This document shows positions 1-5,995 of a DNA stretch of 11,005 nucleotides, one piece after another (within the stretch, counting starts at the first letter, position 1; the number at the start of each line of letters is the position of its first letter). The stretch covers positions 1 to 11,005 of the forward strand of contig VEXF01000043.1 in assembly GCA_009391275.1 (NCBI GenBank), written 5' to 3'. This stretch comes from SAR202 cluster bacterium AD-804-J14_MRT_500m. Lineage in GTDB: Bacteria; Chloroflexota; Dehalococcoidia; UBA3495; GCA-2712585. Position numbers and translations under genes: made by a program. Under the pieces are notes generated by a model that was given only the letters and a program-made list of their open reading frames with translations, ran no database searches and was not told the origin of the DNA.

Positions 1-131
1 GTCGGGATCTGACGCATGGGTCCAACCGATCGTATGACTCCGTTCTCTATCACTACGGTTCCGTTGGTAATGGGATCGCGACCCGTGCAATCTATGATGT
101 TGGCGTTAGTTAGAACTACAGTTTCTTCTAA
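1..131 (-). CDS. Amidohydrolase N-terminus (prolidase/HutI-like), truncated by the window edge; no normal start codon
   Basis: Read on the minus strand, the frame open from 140 down to 1 encodes LEETVVLTNANIIDCTGRDP followed by NGTVVIENGVIRSVGP and an IP dipeptide at the edge. This is the N-terminal beta-sandwich start typical of metal-dependent amidohydrolases, and it aligns almost without gaps to the complete amidohydrolase at 4494-5732 (MGETIVFQNANIIDCTGKDP...NGTVVV...VGP). DNA at 82-107 matches 5683-5708 at about 25 of 26 bases. The metal-binding HxH would lie beyond the edge. There is no in-frame ATG, GTG or TTG ahead of the conserved block: the in-frame stop is at 141-143, a GAGGG Shine-Dalgarno sits at 138-142, and the codon six bases after it, aligned with the paralog's ATG, is TTA (129-131). 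It could be a start-codon mutation, a non-canonical start, or a sequence error. Homology is certain; whether the gene is functional is not. Confidence 0.75.
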
Positions 132-169
132 CCGGATCCCTCAAGGATCGAGTTCTATTGTCGCACTAG

Positions 170-178
170 AGTATAGCA
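170..178 (-). promoter_or_regulatory. Candidate extended -10 promoter for the left-edge amidohydrolase
   Basis: On the minus strand the bases read TGC-TATACT, an extended -10 (TGn plus a TATACT hexamer). Transcription would start near 163, leaving a leader of about 25-30 bases before the GAGGG Shine-Dalgarno at 138-142. No convincing -35 is present at 16-18 bp, which is normal for extended -10 promoters. The call rests on motif and position only. Confidence 0.4.
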
Positions 179-207
179 CGGTGCCTGATGCTATTAACCA
201 AGTGTCC

Positions 208-238
208 TTGCTTATATGTACATAGTAATTGTTATACT
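208..238 (+). promoter_or_regulatory. Candidate sigma70-like promoter of the amidohydrolase-LLM-cupin-hydrolase operon
   Basis: A TATACT hexamer at 233-238 is preceded by TTGCTT at 208-213, with a long 19-bp spacer. Start of transcription would be near 245, giving a leader of about 25 bases before the ATG at 270, which has an AGGAGG at 259-264. The -10 is good but the spacing is suboptimal, so the site may need an activator. It lies back-to-back with the minus-strand extended -10 at 170-178. Confidence 0.35.
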
Positions 239-269
239 TGGCGTGGCTCATAGGCTGTAGGAGGACCGT

Positions 270-1817
270 ATGTCGTCATCTATGGTTCGAGGGAAATATG
301 TTATTTCTCACGTTGTAGACAAGGACCAAAGCGTTGTTATCAACGATGGAGCTGTTTTCCAAGTAGATGGTGAAATAATTGATGTTGGAGAGTTCGGCAA
401 ATTACGAAGCAAATACGATCCAGATGAAATAATCGGATCAGAGAAGGAAATGGTGATTCCTGGGCTAATTAATGCCCACCATCATGTTGGTTTAACGCCG
501 TTCCAATTGGGGAACAAAGATCTTCCTCTTGAAACATGGGGTGCCACCCGTGGTTCAACAAGAGATGTCGATCCTTACCTAGACACTTTGTATTGTGCAA
601 TTCAGATGATTGAGTCGGGTATAACCACAGTAATGCACAATCATGGTTTAAACAGGTTGCCCGAGAATTTGACGCTTCACGAATTAGGCTTTGAGGTGTT
701 GAAGGCCTATCAGGATTCAGGAATGCGTGTGGCATTTTCTTTTGGAATACGGGATCAAAACCAGGTCGTATACCACGATGATCAAGAATTCTTGTCTACC
801 CTCCCGAGCGACCTTGCAAAAATGATTAAAGAAGGGCTCGAAAGGTCCAGGTTATCAGCGGGAGATTATCATAGTCTAGTAACAGATATGCGGAGAAAAT
901 TCGGTGATAATGCCCCTGACCAACGAATAATGCATTTCTTTAGTCCCACAAACGTCCAGTGGTGCTCGGACGAAATGCTCCTGCAAATCAAAGAATTTGC
1001 GAGTAAAATAGGCACCGGCATTCACATTCACCTCCATGAAACTATCTATCAGAAAATGTATGGATACAGGTACTATGGAAAAACTCCATTAGCGCATCTC
1101 CATGATTTAGGTTTTACTGGCAACGAAGTATCATGTGCCCATGGAGTGTGGCTAACCGATAATGACATTGGTTTATTAGCTGAGACTGGAACTATGGTGT
1201 GTCACAACGCAAGTTCAAACTTAAGGTTACAAAGCGGAGTAATGCCACTTAATGGTTTACTCGCTCAAGATGTCACGGTGGCGATTGGAATCGATGAAGC
1301 TGGGATTAACGACGATAACGATATGCTTCAGGAAATGAGATTGGTGCAAAAAATTCATCGGGTCCCGGGAATAAGTTCATCTAGCCCTACATCTCACCAA
1401 GTTTTGCACATGGCTACAGTTAACGGGGCCAAGGCTACGTTTTTCGAGGATAGAGTTGGGACTCTTGAGCCTGGTAAGCGAGCGGATTTGGTATTATTAG
1501 ATCTGGAGCACATTACTGAACCCTACCTGGATCCTGATACCAGCCCAGTAGACGCTTTGCTCTATCGTGGCAAAGGCCAAGGTGTGAATACTGTAATCGT
1601 GGATGGTGAAGTTTTGTTGAGGAATCGTCAACTTACCAGAGTAAATAAGGACGAGGTCTGGGCCGAATTGAAATCTCGATTGTCTAAAGACTTAGAACCA
1701 TACGAAGTTAAGCGTAAACATGTAGCACGAAGATTAGTTCCATACATACAACAATTCTATGAAAAATGGCCTATGGACCGAGTAAAACCGCATTACTATT
1801 TCAATGAGTCCCAATAA
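270..1817 (+). CDS. ATZ/TRZ-type metal-dependent amidohydrolase (deaminase/chlorohydrolase-like)
   Basis: A cytosolic metal-dependent hydrolase of the amidohydrolase superfamily; relatives in the ATZ/TRZ-SsnA group deaminate or dechlorinate purines, pyrimidines and triazines. Seen in the 515-residue product: the metal-binding HxH in PGLINAHHH (H70, H72); H254 and catalytic E257 in IHIHLHET; H291 in CAHGVWL; D342 in GIDEAGINDDND; and the usual C-terminal beta-sandwich return, GTLEPGKRADLVLLD (about 480-580 codons from the family start in most members is not reached; the tail ends at 515). The stretch SSNLRLQSG (about 315-323) is the family's conserved SNLKLxSG. It is longer than the usual ~450 residues, with extra sequence around 162-220 and a basic tail after about 470. 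Start chosen at ATG 270 with AGGAGG five bases upstream. It is the first gene of a four-gene operon, 33 bp before the LLM gene. The exact substrate is not readable from sequence. Confidence 0.9.
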   Translation: MSSSMVRGKYVISHVVDKDQSVVINDGAVFQVDGEIIDVGEFGKLRSKYDPDEIIGSEKEMVIPGLINAHHHVGLTPFQLGNKDLPLETWGATRGSTRDVDPYLDTLYCAIQMIESGITTVMHNHGLNRLPENLTLHELGFEVLKAYQDSGMRVAFSFGIRDQNQVVYHDDQEFLSTLPSDLAKMIKEGLERSRLSAGDYHSLVTDMRRKFGDNAPDQRIMHFFSPTNVQWCSDEMLLQIKEFASKIGTGIHIHLHETIYQKMYGYRYYGKTPLAHLHDLGFTGNEVSCAHGVWLTDNDIGLLAETGTMVCHNASSNLRLQSGVMPLNGLLAQDVTVAIGIDEAGINDDNDMLQEMRLVQKIHRVPGISSSSPTSHQVLHMATVNGAKATFFEDRVGTLEPGKRADLVLLDLEHITEPYLDPDTSPVDALLYRGKGQGVNTVIVDGEVLLRNRQLTRVNKDEVWAELKSRLSKDLEPYEVKRKHVARRLVPYIQQFYEKWPMDRVKPHYYFNESQ

Positions 1818-1850
1818 ACAATTTCCTACTTAAATAGAAGGCGTGTTGTC

Positions 1851-2948
1851 ATGAAAATTAGTTATTTTAGTCAACTCCAGATGCCAAGGCCTTGGAAAGA
1901 CAATGCAGAGGCATTGCTTTACCAAAATGCAATGGAGCAGGCCATTTATGCAGAGTCCGTTGGTTTTGAAACTTATTGGCAAACAGAACACCACTTCTTT
2001 CCTGAAATTGGACATAGCTCGGCTCCGGAAATTTTTCTCGCTGCCTTAGCAATGAAGACCTCGAAAATACGCCTCGGACTTGGAGTTGTGGTGCTCCCAG
2101 TTAACCATCCTTACAGAGTTGTTGAATATGTATCTACTTTAGACATTTTGTCTAATGGGAGAGTTGAGTTTGGAACCGGGCGTGGCTCATCTGGATATCA
2201 TGTGGAAGCATTTGGTCTAACACCAGACGAATCTCGGGAAGTCTGGCAGGAATCATTAACGATAATAAGGTCCATGTTCTTGGATGATCCTTTTCCAGGT
2301 TGGAATGGAACACATTTTAAGAATTTAGCCAAACGCGACATCGTGCCCAAACCAATCCAGAGGCCCCATCCGCCAATATGGGTTGCAGCAAGCCAAAATT
2401 CCACATTCGAAATGGCTGGCAAAATGGGAATTGGTGCCATGGGTTTCAGTCCAGCTAACCCACACGAATTGAGCACAGCGGTGAATTCGTACAGAAACGC
2501 AAACTCAGAATCGAACCAACTTGTTGGGTCGGTTAATAACCGGTTTGCAGCATTTGCTATTTGTAATGTGGACAAAAGCTATAATGTTGGACGGGATAGG
2601 GCTTGTGATGCAGCACGTTGGTATTTCGGAAAAAATAACGCTCCTGTACAAAAGGTACGATATGGTAGCCACGACGGTAAATACCATACCGAAGTACCCG
2701 ATGTCATTCCAACTCGAATCGAAGAGGGTATATTGGCCCGTAGTAACGATGATTTAATACAAGAAGGAATCGTCCTAGGTGGAGATCCAGATAGCCTATG
2801 CCGGGGGATTGAGGGAAGGTTAGAAACGGGGATAGATGAGCTATTGTTAATGGTTCAGGCTGGCAACACAACACATGATGAAACAATGCAGGCTCTAGAC
2901 TTAATAGGGAACAAAGTGATACCAAAATTCACAGAAGTGTCCTGTTAA
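1851..2948 (+). CDS. LLM-class flavin-dependent oxidoreductase, LuxA-like monooxygenase
   Basis: A 365-residue TIM-barrel enzyme of the bacterial luciferase superfamily, expected to use reduced FMN and O2 (or F420 in some branches) to oxygenate a small substrate in the cytosol. Seen: N-terminal MKISYF strand; TEHHF with H47 and H48, matching the LuxA EHHF motif that carries the catalytic histidine; IRLGLGVVVLPVNHP; the flavin-phosphate region FGTGRGSSGYH (about 112-122); and the VPKPIQRPHPPIWVAAS block typical of the family. Length fits LuxA-type monooxygenases better than the shorter F420 types. The ATG at 1851 follows AGAAGG (1836-1841) at nine bases. It sits between the amidohydrolase (33 bp upstream) and the cupin (66 bp downstream) on the same strand, so co-transcription is likely. 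Substrate unknown; the neighbours suggest that an oxygenation product is then hydrolysed. Confidence 0.9.
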   Translation: MKISYFSQLQMPRPWKDNAEALLYQNAMEQAIYAESVGFETYWQTEHHFFPEIGHSSAPEIFLAALAMKTSKIRLGLGVVVLPVNHPYRVVEYVSTLDILSNGRVEFGTGRGSSGYHVEAFGLTPDESREVWQESLTIIRSMFLDDPFPGWNGTHFKNLAKRDIVPKPIQRPHPPIWVAASQNSTFEMAGKMGIGAMGFSPANPHELSTAVNSYRNANSESNQLVGSVNNRFAAFAICNVDKSYNVGRDRACDAARWYFGKNNAPVQKVRYGSHDGKYHTEVPDVIPTRIEEGILARSNDDLIQEGIVLGGDPDSLCRGIEGRLETGIDELLLMVQAGNTTHDETMQALDLIGNKVIPKFTEVSC

Positions 2949-3014
2949 ATATGAACTTCACGCAGGACAAACTTCGTGGCCTGATCGGTCTATGTTAGTT
3001 GGGAGGAACAGCTT

Positions 3015-3596
3015 ATGCCTGGCAGCACAAACGAGGTAACATATTCGGTAAATAACTTTGTTGCCGATGTGAAAAGAATCATTGGCAGTAAAGGAACAGG
3101 GAACACTGCACTTCAAGCTATAGGGACCCATCTTCGGAAACTAGTCATAGAAGGTGGAGATCTCAGGACGCAAGGAACTGAAGTACAAAACCCAGATGCT
3201 CTACCTAGCCGAGCGTTGTATAACGATCCGGACGGACAATTTCGTATCAGTGTGGCACAATTTGCTCCAGACAAACCTACTCCGATTCATAGTCACTATA
3301 GATGGGGTGCGGAATGTGTGATTAGTGGTGAAGAACGGTTTACAGTTTGGGAACTCGCAAATCAAAACGCTGACTCAAAGACGGCTGCCTTGAAAGTCGT
3401 ATCAGACGAGCATGTAAGGAGAGGAGATATCCAAGTTTGGTATGATCCGCCGAAAAATGTCCATCGACAATGGGCTTATGGTGAGGAACCAGTATGCCTT
3501 GTGATTATTCTAGGTGGAGATGGAAGCCGGGAGCATTTATTTGATTTAGAAGCTGGAACATATGAAGATGCGCCTCCAAGAGTAGCCACAAGTTAA
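3015..3596 (+). CDS. Small cupin-fold protein (cysteine-dioxygenase-like/COG5553-like)
   Basis: A 193-residue single-domain cupin. The first cupin motif is PIHSHYRWGAE with metal-ligand candidates H92, H94 and E100, followed by a turn glycine at 105; the second contributes H150 in PPKNVHRQW. The HxH-to-E spacing is five residues, one longer than the textbook cupin. About 75 residues precede the barrel with no signal peptide or membrane segment. Overall layout recalls the cysteine-dioxygenase-like, predicted metal-dependent double-stranded beta-helix proteins, but I cannot name a substrate; isomerase, lyase, dioxygenase or sensor roles are all possible. A strong GGAGG (3002-3006) lies eight bases before ATG 3015. 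It is the third gene of the operon, between the monooxygenase and an alpha/beta hydrolase, so it probably acts on an intermediate of the same pathway. Confidence 0.8.
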   Translation: MPGSTNEVTYSVNNFVADVKRIIGSKGTGNTALQAIGTHLRKLVIEGGDLRTQGTEVQNPDALPSRALYNDPDGQFRISVAQFAPDKPTPIHSHYRWGAECVISGEERFTVWELANQNADSKTAALKVVSDEHVRRGDIQVWYDPPKNVHRQWAYGEEPVCLVIILGGDGSREHLFDLEAGTYEDAPPRVATS

Positions 3597-3629
3597 ATAG
3601 AAGGGCACACTAAAAGGTAGAACAGTCAA

Positions 3630-4436
3630 ATGATAACTGGTCGGTTGATTCAAGGAACAAAAACGCGCCTAGAGATCTATGAACGAGGCGATGGTCCTCG
3701 GTTAATAGTAATGGTCCATGGATATAACTCTTCGGCGCGTGGCTGGAGCTTAGTCCAGGAAGCTTTAGACCCCGACAAATACTCGACAATAGCCATCAAC
3801 AATCGTGGTGCAGGTGAGTCAGAGAGGCCGTTAGATGAAACATTTTATACGGTGGAAAGCTTTGCAGAAGATCTTCTAGATATAACTGCAACCATTGGTA
3901 TAGAGGACTTTACGTTGATCGGACATTCTATGGGGGCAGCAACAATAACTAGATTCGCATTAGATCATCCAGGGATTGCTAACGGATTGATTCTCCTTAA
4001 TTCCACACCGATGCTTGGTAGAGAAAGTCCCATTGGATGGGAGCAAGATGTAAAGAATAAATTCCGTACGGGTTCATTCAGTCTGGATTTTGGCCCTAAC
4101 AAAGACAATATACCGGCCGATTTCGCACAGGGATTACAATACGATGTCGCACGTAACCCACTCGCGCGGGCCTTAGCAGGACGTCGGTCTATGGATTCTC
4201 TTGACTTGCGGGATAAGATGGGCGATCTGAACATTCCTGTGTTAGTTATAGGTGGAGATTTGGATGACACAGTTGGGGTGGATAATCTCTTACTTGATTT
4301 TCTGGCATTGCCGGAGAAACGCCGTTTTTTGCATATGTTCCACTCTGTTGGGCATTCGCCCAACTTTGAAGTCCCACACCAGTTGGCTGTGGTAATCGAC
4401 GTATTTGCAGATCGAATTTATCGAGAACCAGCGTAA
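3630..4436 (+). CDS. Alpha/beta hydrolase
   Basis: A 268-residue alpha/beta-fold hydrolase, a serine esterase, C-C-bond hydrolase or related enzyme acting in the cytosol. Seen: the oxyanion-hole HG in VMVHGYNSS (H30, G31); INNRGAGES (about 56-64), the conserved turn before the nucleophile helix; nucleophile S100 in LIGHSMGAA; the acid in VLVIGGDLDDTV (D210, D212 or D213); and the base H242 in SVGHSPNFEVP. This is a full triad, and the length is typical of meta-cleavage hydrolases, lactonases and enol-lactonase-type family members. There is no signal peptide. The Shine-Dalgarno is weak (AAGG at 3614-3617, about 12 bases before the ATG), so translation may depend on coupling to the upstream cupin, whose stop lies 33 bp away. 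It is the last gene of the operon and converges on the minus-strand amidohydrolase 57 bp further on. Confidence 0.9.
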   Translation: MITGRLIQGTKTRLEIYERGDGPRLIVMVHGYNSSARGWSLVQEALDPDKYSTIAINNRGAGESERPLDETFYTVESFAEDLLDITATIGIEDFTLIGHSMGAATITRFALDHPGIANGLILLNSTPMLGRESPIGWEQDVKNKFRTGSFSLDFGPNKDNIPADFAQGLQYDVARNPLARALAGRRSMDSLDLRDKMGDLNIPVLVIGGDLDDTVGVDNLLLDFLALPEKRRFLHMFHSVGHSPNFEVPHQLAVVIDVFADRIYREPA

Positions 4437-4493
4437 TACTGGCGGTCAATAAAAGTGTAAAGATCGGAATTTACTTAGCAATAATGCCAGGTA

Positions 4494-5732
4494 TCATTGA
4501 TTAATATTTTTAACGATCCTTCCTTCTTGCATAACAATAGAGATTTTATTTTCCACCTGCAGCATCGCTATATCGTCTAACGGATCACCATCTACGACTA
4601 TAAGATCTGCTAACTTCGAAGTTTCTATTGTTCCCAGATCATTTCCCATTCCAACTAGTTGTGCGTTTGTACGAGTCGCTGACATCAAAGCTTTTAAAGG
4701 ACCTATGATGTCGGCCTTTAATTCTATTTCTAGAGCTTTCTTATCAGAGTTTATTCCAAATACATCTGCTCCTGAGGCGATTGATACTCCAACGGAGTTG
4801 GCAAGCTCGACACCTTGGGGGGCCGCTCCTTTTGCGTAGTTGATTTTATCTAATACTACTTGAGAATTTCCTTGCTCCTTCCCGAGGCGCGACATGATGT
4901 CATATGCACTGAGAGTGGGTACTAAGAACATTTCTTTCTCTTTCATTAAAAAAGCGGTTTCTTCATCTAGAAAATTCCCATGCTCTATAGACCTTACGCC
5001 GGCGTTGGCGCAATTTTTTATCCCCTCTGGGATATAGACGTGTGCCATTACTGGTTTCTTGACCACGCTTGCTTCGTATACAGCTGCAGCAATTTCCTCG
5101 AATGTGAACTGAGTTGCATCTAATGGATCAGTTGGAGATGCGGCTCCTCCCCCCGCCATAATTTTAATCTGATCTGCTCCGGTGCGCAGTTGTTCTCTTG
5201 CAGCTTGGCGTACCTGATCAACCCCATCACATATGGCAGGAGTTGGCATTATAGAATGATATGACTCATGAGGGTCGCGATCGTGCCTTTCTCTAAAATC
5301 CCCGTGACCTCCAGTTTGAGACAGAAAAGCGCAACTGATAAACATTCTCGGCCCAGGTATCATCCCACGCTCTACCGCAACTTTGAAACTCCAATCACAA
5401 CCCCCAGCATCCCTTATAGTAGTGAATCCATGCTGGAGTGTGTTTTTCAAGTTCTGAGCTACGGCATATGGGTAAATTGCACCAGGGTAATCAACGTTTT
5501 CAGCGAAAAACCGGGTGTCTACAATTGCAATATGCGTGTGAGCGTCAATTAAACCAGGCATAAGAGATTTGCCTGCCAGATCAACGACTTTCGACCCTCT
5601 AGGGATAGAAGCTTGATCAACTGGCCCAACGTAACTGATCCTATTGCCAGACACGACGACAGTTCCGTTATATGGGTCTTTCCCCGTGCAATCTATGATG
5701 TTAGCGTTTTGGAAAACTATTGTTTCTCCCAT
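4494..5732 (-). CDS. Prolidase/imidazolonepropionase-like amidohydrolase
   Basis: A complete 412-residue cytosolic amidohydrolase of the HutI/Xaa-Pro dipeptidase-like branch (COG1228 style), with an expected binuclear metal centre. Seen: HxH in PGLIDAHTHI (H65, H67); K190 in QIKIMAGGGAASPTDP, the position of the carboxylated bridging lysine in this branch; H231 in VMAHVY; H251 in SIEHGNF; and D323 in IASGADVFG. The C-terminal TSKLADLIVVDGDPLDD closes the beta-sandwich. Members hydrolyse C-terminal Xaa-Pro/Arg/Lys dipeptides, N-acyl amino acids or cyclic amides, so the substrate is open. The start is ATG at 5730-5732, with AGGAG eight bases upstream on the minus strand. It is a close paralog of the truncated gene at the left edge, and both are transcribed divergently from a plus-strand transcription unit containing an LLM enzyme. 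A promoter with nearby operator-like repeats lies upstream (5774-5863). Confidence 0.92.
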   Translation of the reverse strand: MGETIVFQNANIIDCTGKDPYNGTVVVSGNRISYVGPVDQASIPRGSKVVDLAGKSLMPGLIDAHTHIAIVDTRFFAENVDYPGAIYPYAVAQNLKNTLQHGFTTIRDAGGCDWSFKVAVERGMIPGPRMFISCAFLSQTGGHGDFRERHDRDPHESYHSIMPTPAICDGVDQVRQAAREQLRTGADQIKIMAGGGAASPTDPLDATQFTFEEIAAAVYEASVVKKPVMAHVYIPEGIKNCANAGVRSIEHGNFLDEETAFLMKEKEMFLVPTLSAYDIMSRLGKEQGNSQVVLDKINYAKGAAPQGVELANSVGVSIASGADVFGINSDKKALEIELKADIIGPLKALMSATRTNAQLVGMGNDLGTIETSKLADLIVVDGDPLDDIAMLQVENKISIVMQEGRIVKNINQ

Positions 5733-5773
5733 GAAGTAACTCCTATTTTGGTATCTAAAAAATTATCAAGTTT

Positions 5774-5785
5774 GTATCGCGATAC
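5774..5785. promoter_or_regulatory. Perfect 12-bp palindrome, candidate operator
   Basis: GTATCGCGATAC is its own reverse complement over all 12 bases. It lies just downstream of the predicted minus-strand -10 (5793-5798), so it would cover about +1 to +13 of the amidohydrolase transcript. A dimeric repressor bound there would block initiation or clearance. The palindrome is seen directly; the operator role is inferred. Confidence 0.4.
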
Positions 5786-5792
5786 GGCACAG

Positions 5793-5821
5793 AATATAAA
5801 TTATCCTGACACATCTAACAA
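5793..5821 (-). promoter_or_regulatory. Sigma70-like promoter of the prolidase-like amidohydrolase
   Basis: On the minus strand TTGTTA (5816-5821) and TATATT (5793-5798) are separated by 17 bp, the ideal spacing. Transcription would start near 5786, giving a leader of about 54 bases to the ATG at 5732. It is the best -35/-10 pair I found in the divergent intergenic region. Confidence 0.5.
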
Positions 5822-5832
5822 GCATAGTCTCG

Positions 5833-5863
5833 GAAAATTAACCGTGGTAGAAAATTAACCATG
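5833..5863. repeat. 14-bp direct repeat, 17-bp period, in the divergent promoter region
   Basis: GAAAATTAACCGTG (5833-5846) and GAAAATTAACCATG (5850-5863) differ at one base and start 17 bp apart. They lie immediately upstream of the predicted -35 of the minus-strand amidohydrolase (5816-5821), where an activator would bind. The repeat is directly visible; regulatory function is inference. Confidence 0.5.
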
Positions 5864-5892
5864 TCGTCACGTATGATGCAGCAGTCAGGTTT

Positions 5893-5920
5893 TTGAATGC
5901 CTAGTTAAATTTTGCATTAT
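5893..5920 (+). promoter_or_regulatory. Weak candidate promoter for the F420-type LLM gene
   Basis: TTGAAT (5893-5898) and CATTAT (5915-5920) are 16 bp apart, and the leader to ATG 5996 would be about 70 bases. A perfect TTGACA occurs at 5934-5939 but has no acceptable -10 at 15-19 bp. Neither candidate is convincing, so this marks only the likeliest region. Confidence 0.2.
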
Positions 5921-5995
5921 CATAGTCTGTCAATTGACATATTCGTTTTACCTAGCAAGGTGTTCCGTTGAAAATTGCAAGAATTGGGAGAGGTT

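Noticed and set aside
16..225. Plus-strand 69-codon open frame at the left edge
   Set aside because: It is the antisense shadow of the minus-strand amidohydrolase N-terminus; it has no ribosome binding site and no recognisable protein features.
4437..4493. Possible bidirectional terminator between the convergent hydrolase and amidohydrolase genes
   Set aside because: Only a 5-bp GTAAA/TTTAC stem and a 4-bp CCAG/CTGG stem are present, with no clear T-tract next to either, so I do not call a terminator.
5934..5939. Perfect TTGACA before the F420-type LLM gene
   Set aside because: No acceptable -10 hexamer occurs 15-19 bp downstream on the plus strand.
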